NCBI GenBank assembly: GCA_947624985.1
Contig: CANQMO010000004.1
Coordinates: forward strand, 50,195 to 114,194
Direction of reading: 5' to 3'
Source of the DNA: an uncultured Oscillospiraceae bacterium
GTDB lineage: Bacteria > Bacillota > Clostridia > Oscillospirales > Oscillospiraceae
Length of the DNA stretch: 64,000 nucleotides
Shown here: positions 16,139-25,335 of the stretch, in pieces
Position numbering within the stretch: position 1 is the first letter of the stretch
Layout: the number at the start of each line of letters is the position of its first letter
Notes under the pieces: generated by a model
What the model was told of the DNA's origin: nothing
Database searches by the model: none
The model's input: the letters and a program-made list of their open reading frames with translations, nothing else
Position numbers and translations under genes: made by a program

Positions 16139-17958
16139 TTGTCCTCATTCTCCTTGTGAAAATGGTCATACACCGCCCGGGCCGCCGCCGGGCCCACCAC
16201 AGCCGCCAGCTCCGCCTCCGTGGCCGCGGCCACGGCCTTCACGCTTTTGAACCGCTTCAAAAGCGCCGCCCGGCGCTTGGGGCCCACCCCGGGGATGTCC
16301 TCCAGCCGGGAGCCGATGGTCTTTTTCCGCAGGGTCTTGTGGTACTCGATGGCAAAGCGGTGCGTCTCCTCCTGCATATTCCCGATGAGGGCGAACACCG
16401 CCGGATTGGCGCTGATTCCGATCTCCCGCCCGTCCGGGGCGGTCAACGCCCGGGTCCGGTGCCGGTCGTCCTTCACCATGCCGAACACGGGGATATCGGG
16501 ATACCCCTGCTCCCCCATGGCCTGAAGCGCGGCGGCCACCTGGCCCGTGCCGCCGTCGATGAGCAGCACGTCGGGAAGGGGCATGAATTTCTCGTCCCCG
16601 TCCTTATAATGGGCCAGCCGCCTGCTCACCGCCTCATGCATGCTGGCGAAATCGTCCTGATGGGTCACGGTCTTCATTTTGAATTTCCGGTAACGGCTAC
16701 GGGCGGGCTTGCCGTCCACGAACACCACCATGCTGGCCACGATGCCGAAGTCGCCGGTATTGGAGATATCGAACGACTCCATCCGGTGGATGGGCGTTTC
16801 CAGCGCCAGCATTTTTTGCAGCCACTCCAGCGTCTTGACACGCCGCTCCGACTCGCTCTCGGCCCGGGCGCTCTCCTCCCGGGCGTTGCGGGCAGCTGCC
16901 TCGATGAGCTCGCGCTTCACCCCCCGGCGGGGGGTGGCGAGCTCCACTTTGTGGCCCGCCTGCTGGCTGAAAAGCTCCGCCAGGGGCTCCCCGTCCTCGA
17001 TCTCCACCGGCAGCAGCACCGTCCGGGGCCATGCGCCCCGGCGGGCGTAGTATTGCCGGACCAGGGCCGACACGGCGGTGGCGTCGTCCTCCATGGGCTC
17101 CGGCATGAGCTCCAGATCCTTCCCGGCCAGATCGCCGCCGGCGTAGTGGAGCACCACGAAGCTGGTGCGGGCGCTGCGGGCAAAACCCACCGCGTCCACG
17201 TCCGCCCGGGCGGCCTTCAGCACCGTCTGGCGGTTATTGAGCTCCTTCACCGCCTGCAGCCGGTCCCGGATGGCGGCGGCCTTTTCAAACCGAAGCTCCT
17301 CCGCCGCCTGGTTCATCTCCTGCTCCAGCTGCCCCATCAGCTCCTTGGCGCCGCCGGAGAGGATCTGGGCCGCCTGCTCCATCCGCCGGTGGTACTCCTC
17401 CCCGTCCGGCTCGCCCGTGCACCAGCCCTCGCAGGCGCCCATGTGCCAGTTCAGACACGGCCGGCCCCTGTTCAGGTCCCGGGGGAATCTCTTGGCGCAG
17501 GTGGGGGTCTTCAGCGCCTTCGCCAGGGTGGCTACGATACTCTTGGTCACGCCCCGGCCCCCGTATGGGCCAAAGTACCGGGCCCCGTCCGTTCCCATCC
17601 GGTTCACCACGGAAAAGACCGGATACTCCTCCCGCAGGTCCAGCCGCAGCCAGGGGTAAGTCTTGTCGTCCCGGAGGAGGATGTTGTAGTGGGGCTTGTG
17701 GCGCTTGATGAGGCTGTTTTCCAGCACCAGCGCCTCGAACTCCGACGCCGCCACGATGACGGAAAAGTCGTCCACATGGCTGACCATAGCCGCCACCTTG
17801 GGCAAATGCTCGCCCCGGAAATAGCTGGTCACCCGGTTTTTCAGGGCCTTGGCCTTGCCCACATAGATGACCTCGCCCGCGGCGTTGAGCATGATATACA
17901 CGCCGGGCAGCAGCGGCAGCTTATTCGCTTTTTCCCGGAGCTGGGCGATCTTGTCCAC
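16135..17958 (-). CDS. uvrC: Excinuclease ABC subunit C
   Basis: 607 residues from GTG 17958, preceded six bases upstream by AGGAGG. The ATG at 17973 would put the ribosome site inside the gene and overlaps a palindrome, so the GTG is preferred. The N-terminal GIY-YIG nuclease domain (PGVYIMLNAAGEVIYVGKAK, residues ~18-38) is followed by the RNase H-like nuclease half (DALLIDGGTGQV-like region as VLLIDGGTGQV) and C-terminal helix-hairpin-helix repeats (EDIPGVGPKRRAALLKRF). UvrC makes both incisions in nucleotide excision repair. It leads the uvrC-rsmD-coaD-unknown operon. Confidence 0.95.
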   Translation of the reverse strand: MDKIAQLREKANKLPLLPGVYIMLNAAGEVIYVGKAKALKNRVTSYFRGEHLPKVAAMVSHVDDFSVIVAASEFEALVLENSLIKRHKPHYNILLRDDKTYPWLRLDLREEYPVFSVVNRMGTDGARYFGPYGGRGVTKSIVATLAKALKTPTCAKRFPRDLNRGRPCLNWHMGACEGWCTGEPDGEEYHRRMEQAAQILSGGAKELMGQLEQEMNQAAEELRFEKAAAIRDRLQAVKELNNRQTVLKAARADVDAVGFARSARTSFVVLHYAGGDLAGKDLELMPEPMEDDATAVSALVRQYYARRGAWPRTVLLPVEIEDGEPLAELFSQQAGHKVELATPRRGVKRELIEAAARNAREESARAESESERRVKTLEWLQKMLALETPIHRMESFDISNTGDFGIVASMVVFVDGKPARSRYRKFKMKTVTHQDDFASMHEAVSRRLAHYKDGDEKFMPLPDVLLIDGGTGQVAAALQAMGEQGYPDIPVFGMVKDDRHRTRALTAPDGREIGISANPAVFALIGNMQEETHRFAIEYHKTLRKKTIGSRLEDIPGVGPKRRAALLKRFKSVKAVAAATEAELAAVVGPAAARAVYDHFHKENEDK

Positions 17959-17971
17959 GATTTTCCTCCTC

Positions 17972-17994
17972 ATACTAAACCCAGTGTTTAGTAT
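17972..17994. promoter_or_regulatory. Perfect 9-bp inverted repeat at the uvrC promoter/start region
   Basis: ATACTAAAC (17972-17980) and GTTTAGTAT (17986-17994) flank a 5-base centre. It lies 14 bases ahead of the GTG start, where a repressor would block initiation. It does not fit the Bacillus LexA box GAAC-N4-GTTC, so the regulator is unknown. Confidence 0.55.
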
Positions 17995-18005
17995 TAAATA
18001 GCAAG

Positions 18006-18031
18006 AAAGGGTGTGCTTTCACACACCCTTT
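18006..18031 (-). terminator. Terminator of the HPr gene
   Basis: AAAGGGTGTG and CACACCCTTT form a 10-bp stem with a 6-base loop, then TTTCTTGC leftward. It separates ptsH from uvrC. Confidence 0.65.
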
Positions 18032-18048
18032 TATTCTTGCTTTCAGGA

Positions 18049-18312
18049 TCACTCGGCAAACTCTTTGTCGATGAGGTCGGTGAGCGTCTCTACCGCCTCG
18101 TTCTCATCCGCGCCGTCCGCGATGATGTTCACAGTCGTCCCCTTGACGATCCCAAGCGAAAGGACGCCCAGAAGGCTCTTCGCGTTCACGCGGCGGTCTT
18201 CCTTCTCGATCCAGATGACGCTCTTGAATTCGTTGGCCTTCTGGATGAAGAAAGTGGCGGGTCTGGCGTGCAGGCCGACCTGGTTGTTGATGGTCACTTC
18301 ACGATTGATCAT
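18049..18312 (-). CDS. ptsH: HPr family phosphocarrier protein
   Basis: 87 residues from ATG 18312, where the conserved start MINREVTINNQ begins; an earlier ATG at 18336 adds eight atypical residues. The active-site histidine is in GLHARPA (His near 15) and the regulatory serine region is NAKSLLGVLSLG (Ser near 46). Both the PTS phosphate-transfer site and the HPr-kinase site are present, so it is an HPr rather than a Crh, which lacks His15. It can carry phosphate from enzyme I to sugar permeases and act in catabolite control through CcpA. It is a solitary gene with a terminator behind it; no ptsI is nearby. Confidence 0.9.
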   Translation of the reverse strand: MINREVTINNQVGLHARPATFFIQKANEFKSVIWIEKEDRRVNAKSLLGVLSLGIVKGTTVNIIADGADENEAVETLTDLIDKEFAE

Positions 18313-18434
18313 GGGAGTACACCGATCCTTATACACAAAAGTTTACTATACTTTAACAAAAAAATCCCCGTTTCGCAATCGTTTTTTTAAGGATTGGAGG
18401 ATTGCACAGTTGTTCGGGCGTTCTATAATTAAAT

Positions 18435-20807
18435 TTATTTCAGTTCCACAACGGTTACGCCCGTCTCTCCCTCTCCATAGCGGCCCAGACGGTAGTTTTT
18501 CACCAGGCGGCTGCGCCGGAGCAGCTGCTGCACGGCGGTGCGCAGCGCCCCTGTCCCCTTGCCGTGGATGATGGTCACGGTCTGAAGCCTCCCGGCGGAG
18601 GCCGCGTCCAGATACCGCTCCACCGCAAGCTCCGCTTCGTCGGGCATCATGCCCCGGATGTCCAGCTCCCGGGCCACGGAGGCGGTGCGCAGCGCCTGTC
18701 CCGCTGCCGCGGACACAGACGCTCTCTTCTTGGCGGGCTTATCCACCGGCTCCACCTCCTGCTGGGAGACGGTCACCTTCATCGCCCCCGCCTGCAAGGA
18801 CAGGGTGCCGTTGTCGTTCACCTTCAGGACCTCCGCCTGCATGCCGGTGGCCAGAAGCGCCACCGTGTCCCCCGCCTGGATGGGCCGGTCCGGGGTCTTG
18901 CGCCGCACAGGCTGTATGTCCTCTCTGGTCCGGACGGACTCCTCCGCCAGATTGAGCCGCCGGCGCAGGTCCGCCCGGGCCTCGTTGATCTTCTGGTGAT
19001 CCGCCGCCTCGTTCATCATGGCCCGCTCCCGGTCTATCTCGCGGTACGCCTCGTCCGCGGCGGCCCGGGCCTGCTGAATGATCCGCTCCGCGTCCCGGCG
19101 GGCCTTCTGCTCCGCCTTCTCCAGCCGCACCTCCAGCTCCCGGCGCAGACGCTCCGCCCGGGCGGCGTCCTCCATGGCGGCCCGGTTGGCCTTTTCCCGC
19201 TCCTCGGTCTGCTTCTCCATGGCGGCCCGCTGGGCCTCCAGCCGTTCGATGGTCTGCTCAAAATCCGTGCTGCCGGCGTCAATGCGCCGGCCCGCGTCGG
19301 CGATTATGCTCTCCGGCAGGCCCAGCCGCCGGCTGATGGCGAAGGCGTTGGACTTGCCCGGTATGCCCACCAGCAGCCGGTAGGTGGGCCGGAGGGTCTG
19401 CACGTCGAACTCGCAGGAGGCGTTCACCACGCCGGCGGTGTTGGTGGCGTAGACCTTCAGCTCCGCGTAGTGGGTGGTGGCGGCCAGCAGCGCCCCCGCC
19501 CGGCGGGCGTACTCCAAAATGGAGATGGCCAGAGCCGCGCCCTCCGTGGGGTCCGTGCCCGCGCCCACCTCGTCCAGCAGCACCAGGCTGCCCGGCCCGC
19601 ACTCGCCCAGGATGGACACGATGTTGGTCATGTGGCTGGAGAAGGTGGACAGGGACTGCTCGATGGACTGCTCGTCGCCGATGTCGGCCAGTATGTTCTC
19701 CACCACCGGCACAGCGCTGCCGTCCCCGGCGGGGATGTGCAGCCCGCACCCAGCCATGGCACACATGAGCCCCAGGGTCTTTAAGGTGACGGTCTTGCCG
19801 CCGGTGTTGGGGCCGGTGATGACGATGGCGTCATACTCCCCGCCCAGAGTCACGTCGATGGGCACGGCGATCCCCTTGGGCAGCAGCGGGTGGCGGGCCT
19901 TTTTCAGCACGAGCTCGTTCTCCGTCAGGATGGGCTCGCCGCAGTTCAGGTCATAGCTGAGCTCCGCCTTGGCGAAGATCAGGTCCAGCTCCGTCAGGAC
20001 CGTATAGCTCCGGTCGATACCGCCCCGGGCGTCGGCGCAGGCGGCGCTCAGTTCCATAAGGATACGCTCGATCTCCGCCTTCTCCCGGGCGCCCAGCTCC
20101 CGCAGCTCGTTGTTGGCCTTCACCACGCCCATGGGCTCCACGAACAGCGTAGCGCCGCTGCCGGAAACGTCGTGGACGAGGCCGGGAAGCTCGGCGCGCT
20201 TTTCCGCCCGCACCGGCACCACGAACCGGCCGCCCCGCTGGGTGATGATGGCCTCCTGCAAGACCTTGGCATAGCTCGGCGCGGTGATGATCTTTTGCAG
20301 GGCGTCTCTGGCCCGGGCCGACGCGGCCCGCATTTTCCGGCGGATGTCCGCAAGCTCCGGGCTTGCCCCGTCCGCGATCTCCTCCTCGCCGGTGACGGCG
20401 GTGGTGATCTTCTCCTCCAGGAACCGGTTGGGGACCAGCGCCGTGAAAAGCCGCTTCAGACTGCCGCACTCCCCCCTGCCGGAGGCGTAAGAGGCCACGG
20501 CCCGGGTACAGAACAGCACCCCGGCGATATCCAGAAGCTCCCGGGTATTGAGCATACCGCCCCGATCCGCCCGGGCCAGAGCCGGACGCACGTCCTTCAG
20601 GCCGGAAAAGGAGGGCGAGCCCTTGGTCTCCACCATGGTCTTGGCGCTGGTGGTGTCCGTCTGCCGCTCCCGGACCCGGCCGGGCTCCGAGGCGGGCCGC
20701 AGGGCCCGGGCCATCTCCCTGGCCCCGTCGGACGCGGCCTTGGCCGCCAGCAGCTCCAGCACCGCCGGCAGCTCAATGGTCTGTAAAGATTTCTCGTAAA
20801 GGTTCAT
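18435..20807 (-). CDS. mutS2: Endonuclease MutS2
   Basis: 790 residues from ATG 20807, matching the ~785 of the family. An upstream open frame only reads through recO antisense-free sequence and is not real. Landmarks are the N-terminal YEKSLQTIELPAVLELLA, the P-loop ITGPNTGGKTVTLKT, the Walker B-like LVLLDEVGAGTDP, a long coiled coil (residues ~510-640) and the C-terminal Smr nuclease domain with DIRGMMPDEA and IIHGKGTGALR. MutS2 acts in ribosome collision rescue and in suppression of recombination in Firmicutes. ATG overlaps the recO TGA by four bases. Confidence 0.95.
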   Translation of the reverse strand: MNLYEKSLQTIELPAVLELLAAKAASDGAREMARALRPASEPGRVRERQTDTTSAKTMVETKGSPSFSGLKDVRPALARADRGGMLNTRELLDIAGVLFCTRAVASYASGRGECGSLKRLFTALVPNRFLEEKITTAVTGEEEIADGASPELADIRRKMRAASARARDALQKIITAPSYAKVLQEAIITQRGGRFVVPVRAEKRAELPGLVHDVSGSGATLFVEPMGVVKANNELRELGAREKAEIERILMELSAACADARGGIDRSYTVLTELDLIFAKAELSYDLNCGEPILTENELVLKKARHPLLPKGIAVPIDVTLGGEYDAIVITGPNTGGKTVTLKTLGLMCAMAGCGLHIPAGDGSAVPVVENILADIGDEQSIEQSLSTFSSHMTNIVSILGECGPGSLVLLDEVGAGTDPTEGAALAISILEYARRAGALLAATTHYAELKVYATNTAGVVNASCEFDVQTLRPTYRLLVGIPGKSNAFAISRRLGLPESIIADAGRRIDAGSTDFEQTIERLEAQRAAMEKQTEEREKANRAAMEDAARAERLRRELEVRLEKAEQKARRDAERIIQQARAAADEAYREIDRERAMMNEAADHQKINEARADLRRRLNLAEESVRTREDIQPVRRKTPDRPIQAGDTVALLATGMQAEVLKVNDNGTLSLQAGAMKVTVSQQEVEPVDKPAKKRASVSAAAGQALRTASVARELDIRGMMPDEAELAVERYLDAASAGRLQTVTIIHGKGTGALRTAVQQLLRRSRLVKNYRLGRYGEGETGVTVVELK

Positions 20808-21547
20808 TTCACACTTTTCCAATACGCCAGAGAGCCGAACTCTCTGTCCAGTTGATACCGGGCGAACAACTCGCAGGCCCGCCCCAGCCGTTCCATGGAC
20901 CCGTCCGTGACGGCGAAGGAGAATTCCTTCTTCGCCGGGGCGGCCACGATGTGGCGCATGGCGCTGAGAGATTCCGCGTCCAGCGCCACCGAGGCCCCCT
21001 CGGCGCCGGGGGCGCACCCCGCGCAGTGCACGATGCCGGAGACCGGCGAGAACATGGCCCCGTCCGGCTCGGGCCTGCCGCACACGCCGCACATGTCTAC
21101 CTCCGGCTGGAACCCCTCCAGACACAGCAGCCGCAGCTCAAAGACCGCCTTCACCTGCTCCGGGGAGAATATCCCCCGGCTCAGGGCGTACAGGGCGTTC
21201 AGCGCCAGCTGGAGCGCCGGTCCCGCCGGCTGTTCCTCCGGGCAGACCGTGTCCAGAAGCTCCGCGAAATAGGCGCCCAGAGCCAGTTGACCGATGTCCT
21301 CCCGCAGGCCCAGGAACTGCTCCACCGTAGAGCCCTCGTCGGCGGTCCATCTGCCCCGGTTGCCAAAGAGGGTGAACTCCGAATAGCACAGCGCCTGACT
21401 GGCCGCCGCCATGCGGCTGCCCTTGCGCAGCGCCCCACGGGCCTTCACCGTGATCTTGCCCTGACCGGCGGTCAGAAGCGTCAGAATGCGGTCCGCTTCC
21501 TTATAGCGGACCTCCCGCAGCACCAGACCTCTGACCGTCAAAAACAT
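20804..21547 (-). CDS. recO: DNA repair protein RecO
   Basis: 247 residues. The N-terminal OB-fold strand pattern (TVRGLVLREVRYKEADRILTLLT, GKITVKARGALRKGSR) and the C-terminal zinc cluster (CGVCG ... CAGC) fit RecO, which loads RecA with RecR in recombinational repair. GAGGCGG precedes the ATG. It follows era and a tiny YqzL-like gene and precedes mutS2 with a 4-base overlap. The era-yqzL-recO order is common in Firmicutes. Confidence 0.94.
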   Translation of the reverse strand: MFLTVRGLVLREVRYKEADRILTLLTAGQGKITVKARGALRKGSRMAAASQALCYSEFTLFGNRGRWTADEGSTVEQFLGLREDIGQLALGAYFAELLDTVCPEEQPAGPALQLALNALYALSRGIFSPEQVKAVFELRLLCLEGFQPEVDMCGVCGRPEPDGAMFSPVSGIVHCAGCAPGAEGASVALDAESLSAMRHIVAAPAKKEFSFAVTDGSMERLGRACELFARYQLDREFGSLAYWKSVK

Positions 21548-21563
21548 CGTATGTACCGCCTCA

Positions 21564-21659
21564 TCACCGGCGCTCCATGCGCCGGTACAATACCCAGCAC
21601 ATGGGGTCGCCCGTATCCATAAACAGCTCCCACAGAAGGTCCTGTTTCAATTCGATCAC
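21564..21659 (-). CDS. yqzL: YqzL family microprotein
   Basis: A 31-residue reading frame with a GTG start at 21659: MIELKQDLLWELFMDTGD, then PMCWVLYRRMERR. It fits the YqzL family, whose members read roughly FYWELFKxTGxxxAYLLYKE and sit between era and recO in Bacillus and Clostridia, exactly this position. The ribosome site is weak (GGGG at the start). It is 37 bases after the era stop and 16 bases before the recO start. Its function is unknown. It is too short for standard gene callers; position and the WELF...TGD...YL/LY pattern make it likely real. Confidence 0.75.
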   Translation of the reverse strand: MIELKQDLLWELFMDTGDPMCWVLYRRMERR

Positions 21660-21696
21660 CCCGTGGCGTTAGTTTGCCACAGGGAACGCCGTTTCA

Positions 21697-22596
21697 TCAC
21701 TGATTGGTAAAGCCAAAATTTCGCAGCAGCGCGTCGGAGTCCCGCCAGTTCTCCTTCACCTTCACCCAGGTCTGTAAAAACACCTTCGTGCCCATGAACG
21801 CCTCGATGTCCCGGCGGGCAAGCTCACCGACGCGCTTGAGCATGGCGCCCTTTTTGCCGATGATGATTCCCTTGTGGCTCTGTTTTTCGCAGTAGATGGT
21901 CACGTCCAGGTCGATGATATCGCTGCCGTCGTCCCGCTCAGCGAACCGGGTCACCACCACGGCCGTGCCGTGAGGCACCTCCTTGTCCAGACACAGCAGC
22001 AGCTTCTCCCGGACGATCTCGGCGCAGATCTGCTTTTCCGGCTGGTCGCTGACCACGTCGTCCGGGAAAAGCGCCGGCCCCGGCTGGGCAAATTTCTCAA
22101 GCTCCGCCAGGAGCTCCTCCACGCCCTCGCCGGTCCTGGCGCTGATGGGCACCACGGCGGCGAAATCGTACGCTTTGCCGTATACGTCCATCACCGGCAG
22201 CAGCGCGGATTTGTCCTCCAGCGCGTCCACCTTGTTGACCGCCAGCACGGCGGGAACGCTGTTTTCTCTTATGCGGTCTATGAGCTTTTGCTCCGCGTCG
22301 CCCACCGCGGCCACCGGCTCCACCATCAGCACCACCGCGTCCACGTCCGCCACGCTCTGGCGGACCACGTCGTCCATGTAGTTGCCCAGCTTGGTCCGGG
22401 CCCGGTGGAAGCCCGGGGTGTCCGCGAACACGAACTGGGTGTTCCCCCGGCTGGTCACGGCCAGGATACGGGTGCGGGTGGTCTGGGGCTTGGGAGACAC
22501 GATGGCTATCTTCTCCCCCACCAGCGCGTTCGTAAGGGTGGACTTGCCCACGTTGGGCCGGCCACATATCGTGACCATTGCGGTGTTTGTTATCAT
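21697..22596 (-). CDS. era: GTPase Era
   Basis: 299 residues. G1 GRPNVGKST, G3 DTPGF and G4 NKVD lie in order in the N-terminal GTPase domain. The C-terminal KH domain carries GKKGAMLKRVGELARRDIE. Era chaperones 16S rRNA 3' end maturation and 30S assembly. GGAGGAGTAAGG precedes the ATG, four bases after the ybeY stop. It is co-transcribed with phoH and ybeY, a standard ribosome-maturation cluster. Confidence 0.97.
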   Translation of the reverse strand: MITNTAMVTICGRPNVGKSTLTNALVGEKIAIVSPKPQTTRTRILAVTSRGNTQFVFADTPGFHRARTKLGNYMDDVVRQSVADVDAVVLMVEPVAAVGDAEQKLIDRIRENSVPAVLAVNKVDALEDKSALLPVMDVYGKAYDFAAVVPISARTGEGVEELLAELEKFAQPGPALFPDDVVSDQPEKQICAEIVREKLLLCLDKEVPHGTAVVVTRFAERDDGSDIIDLDVTIYCEKQSHKGIIIGKKGAMLKRVGELARRDIEAFMGTKVFLQTWVKVKENWRDSDALLRNFGFTNQ

Positions 22597-22599
22597 TCC

Positions 22600-23070
22600 T
22601 TACTCCTCCGTCTGGGTATCCGGCTCCAGGATGGCCATGACGGCCTTTTCCCGGGCGCGCATTTCCCGTTTCATGGCCCCCTCGTCCACATGGTCGTAGC
22701 CCAGCAGGTGCAGCACGCTGTGGACGGTGAGGTAGCTTATCTCATGGTCCGCCCCGTGGCCGAACCGGACCCCCTGTTCTCCGGCCCGGTCCACGTTCAG
22801 CACCATATCTCCCAGCAGCAGCCGGCCCGTGGCCGGGTCCGTGTCCCCCATGGGGAAGCTCAGCACGTCCGTGGGCTCGTCCACATCCCGAAACTCCCGG
22901 TTGACGGCGCGGATACCCTCGTCGTCCGTCAGCAGCACGGACAGCTCGCAGGGCCTGTCCATCCCTTCGGCGGCCAGGACCGCCTCCGCCGCGGCCTTGA
23001 TACGCCGGCGCAATTCCGGCGGACACTTCACGCCCCGCTCGCAGCGCAGGGCCAGCTTCACCGCGGCCAT
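22600..23070 (-). CDS. ybeY: Endoribonuclease YbeY (rRNA maturation factor)
   Basis: 156 residues from ATG 23070, overlapping the phoH stop by one base (TGATG); the longer upstream frame runs into phoH. The zinc motif HSVLHLLGYDH (H-x3-H-x5-H) near residue 118 and VLSFPMGD identify the family. YbeY trims 16S rRNA and helps quality control of 70S ribosomes. It lies between phoH and era, the usual arrangement. Confidence 0.95.
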   Translation of the reverse strand: MAAVKLALRCERGVKCPPELRRRIKAAAEAVLAAEGMDRPCELSVLLTDDEGIRAVNREFRDVDEPTDVLSFPMGDTDPATGRLLLGDMVLNVDRAGEQGVRFGHGADHEISYLTVHSVLHLLGYDHVDEGAMKREMRAREKAVMAILEPDTQTEE

Positions 23071-24080
23071 CAGCGTTTCCCCCCGGGATTTCCCTTGCCC
23101 TTGGGCCTGTACGTCCTGACCGGGGGCGCGTCCTTGGCGTGGCGCTCGTAGGCCTCGATGATCCGCTGGACGATCACATGGCGCACCACATCCGCTCCGG
23201 TGAGCCTGCATATGGCGATATCCTCCACGCCCTCCAGCACCCGCATGGCCTCCTTCAGGCCGGATATCTTGTCCGCCGGCAGGTCGATCTGGGTCACGTC
23301 CCCGGTGATGACCGCCGTGGAGCCGAAGCCCAGGCGGGTCAGGAACATCTTCATCTGTTCCCGGCTGGTGTTCTGGGCCTCGTCCAGGATGATGAAGCTG
23401 TCGTCCAGCGTCCGGCCGCGCATGTAGGCCAGGGGCGCCACCTCGATGTCGCCCCGCTCCAGATACTTGTTGTAGGTGTCCGCGCCCAGCATATCGAACA
23501 GCGCGTCGTACAGAGGCCGCAGATACGGGTCCACCTTGCTCTGCAGGTCACCGGGCAGAAAGCCCAGCCGCTCCCCAGCCTCCACCGCCGGGCGGGTCAG
23601 CACGATCCGGTTGACCCGCTTTTCCCGGAAGGCCGCCACCGCGCAGGCCACGGCCAGATATGTCTTGCCCGTGCCGGCGGGGCCGATACCCAGGGTGACG
23701 GTGTTGTTTTTGATGGCGTCCACATAGTTCTTCTGCCCTATGGTCTTTGGCTTCACGGGGCGGCCCTTGGCGGTGACGCAGATCACCCCCCGGGCCAGGT
23801 CGCCGATCTTATCCTCCTGCCCGGCCAGGACCATCTTGATGATGTAGCGCACATTCTGGCTGTCGATGGCCTCTCCCCGGGCGGCCAGACTGAGCAGCCC
23901 GTCGATGGCCTTCTCCGCGTGCATGACGTTCTCCGCCTCGCCCGCGATCTTCAGATGGTCGTCCCGGTCGGTGATGGATACGCCCAGCTCCGTCTCGATG
24001 ATACGCAGATTCTGGTCGAAGGAGCCGAACACGCTGATCACGTTCTCCATCCGGTCGGTTTGCATTATCTTTTCTATCAT
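23070..24080 (-). CDS. PhoH-like ATPase
   Basis: 336 residues with a P-loop GPAGTGKTYLAV near residue 143, the conserved RPAVEAGERLGFLPGDLQ-type region, and FIILDEAQNTS as Walker B. An N-terminal KH-like region (residues ~15-95) precedes the ATPase. PhoH proteins of this YbeZ group work with YbeY in RNA handling, and here the two genes overlap. A GAGGAT ribosome site precedes the ATG. The tail is Lys/Gly/Arg-rich, consistent with RNA contact. Confidence 0.93.
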   Translation of the reverse strand: MIEKIMQTDRMENVISVFGSFDQNLRIIETELGVSITDRDDHLKIAGEAENVMHAEKAIDGLLSLAARGEAIDSQNVRYIIKMVLAGQEDKIGDLARGVICVTAKGRPVKPKTIGQKNYVDAIKNNTVTLGIGPAGTGKTYLAVACAVAAFREKRVNRIVLTRPAVEAGERLGFLPGDLQSKVDPYLRPLYDALFDMLGADTYNKYLERGDIEVAPLAYMRGRTLDDSFIILDEAQNTSREQMKMFLTRLGFGSTAVITGDVTQIDLPADKISGLKEAMRVLEGVEDIAICRLTGADVVRHVIVQRIIEAYERHAKDAPPVRTYRPKGKGNPGGKR

Positions 24081-24108
24081 GCGTGATTATCCTCTGTGTC
24101 GATATTCT

Positions 24109-25335
24109 TTACTGTTCCTTTTCTTCCTTGACGGGTATCTTCGCCTGTATGGCCGCCAGGTCCTCCGCCGTCAGGGGGACCTCCCCGCCGATCTGCTCCC
24201 GGCACTCGGCCCGCAGCGTCACATACAGCACGCCGTTTTTCTCCGAGGCGTTGAAGCGGCTTTGCAGCACCTGGCCGTCCTGGCCGATCTTATCCAGCAG
24301 CACGTCCATAAGCTGCTGCTCCATCTCCTCCCGGGCCTGGCGCGTCTGCTCGGCCTGGGTCTCATACCCGGCGCAGACTGTCTTTTCCACGGTGATGGGC
24401 AGGGTGAACAGCCCCGCACTGCCAAGGGTATGGCTCGTAATGATTTTATCACATCCTGAGGGGCAAATACTACTGCCTTTATATAAATTTATCCGGGTTT
24501 TTCCCAAAATCAGCGCCCAGCGGGTGTTTTTTTTGCCGGTGGGCACCTTATCGGCCAATTCCGTGGGGCATTTCACGGTCATCTCGTACCAGGTCCGGGC
24601 CGTGACCCGGCCAATGCCCTTGGTGGGGGCCACCACGGAAAACCGGCCCGTCTCAAAGCCGCCGATGAGCTCCTCCCCCGGCAGGACGGCCTTGCCCGGC
24701 TCCGTCACCGCCGTGCCCCGCAGAGGCTCCACCTTCTCCACCAGTCCGGCCTTTACCGCCACGACTTTTGTAAGCGCCTTCCGATCCACCAGCGGCAAAT
24801 GCTCCCGGGCCTCCCGGACGATGACCTTGGCATGGCCGCCCCGGATGGTGACGGTCATCCATCTAATGCCCGGCACGCGCAGTATCACGCCGTTTCGCAC
24901 CATATCCTGGCTCATCCCCGGCCAGTAGGAGCCGATATCCACCCCGCACTGGCTCAGCGCCTGGCGGATCACCCCGTCGGGGATGGTCTCGTTGCCGGTC
25001 ACGTCTATCTCCCATATGTAGGCGCTGCCCACGTACAGCACCGCCAGCGCCAGCGCCAGACAGCCCAGCAGCGCGTACCGCCGGCGAAACTTCGCGGCCA
25101 GGGCCGGCAGACCGTGCCGCGCCCGGATCACGCCCGTACAGCCCAGCCCCGCCGCCAGCGGCTCTATGCCCTTCGCCGCCCGCGCCGGCACCTGCACGGT
25201 CATGGTAAAGTCCTTCGGCGGCGTGGCGTCCCAGAACGCCACGCCCCGGTCCGCCAGCGCCGTCAGCATCCGCTCCGGCTCCACGCCGGATATCTCCGCC
25301 GTGACCCAGCCCGTCACATACCGCGCCCAGTTCAT
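24109..25335 (-). CDS. yqfD: Sporulation protein YqfD
   Basis: 408 residues. A short soluble N terminus is followed by one membrane segment (YALLGCLALALAVLYVGSAYIW, residues ~90-110) and a large exterior domain beginning with the IDVTGNETIPDGVI FtsQ/POTRA-like motif. YqfD is made in the mother cell under sigma-E in Bacillus and is needed for efficient sporulation; its biochemical role is not settled. It overlaps yqfC by four bases and is followed 28 bases later by phoH, a conserved order in Firmicutes. Confidence 0.92.
   Translation of the reverse strand: MNWARYVTGWVTAEISGVEPERMLTALADRGVAFWDATPPKDFTMTVQVPARAAKGIEPLAAGLGCTGVIRARHGLPALAAKFRRRYALLGCLALALAVLYVGSAYIWEIDVTGNETIPDGVIRQALSQCGVDIGSYWPGMSQDMVRNGVILRVPGIRWMTVTIRGGHAKVIVREAREHLPLVDRKALTKVVAVKAGLVEKVEPLRGTAVTEPGKAVLPGEELIGGFETGRFSVVAPTKGIGRVTARTWYEMTVKCPTELADKVPTGKKNTRWALILGKTRINLYKGSSICPSGCDKIITSHTLGSAGLFTLPITVEKTVCAGYETQAEQTRQAREEMEQQLMDVLLDKIGQDGQVLQSRFNASEKNGVLYVTLRAECREQIGGEVPLTAEDLAAIQAKIPVKEEKEQ

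Noticed and set aside
17959..17973. ATG 17973 as the start of uvrC
   Set aside because: It places the AGGAGG site inside the gene and starts within a palindrome; the GTG at 17958 has ideal spacing.
17972..17994. LexA (SOS) box at uvrC
   Set aside because: Half-sites are TAAAC/GTTTA with a 5-base centre, not GAAC-N4-GTTC.
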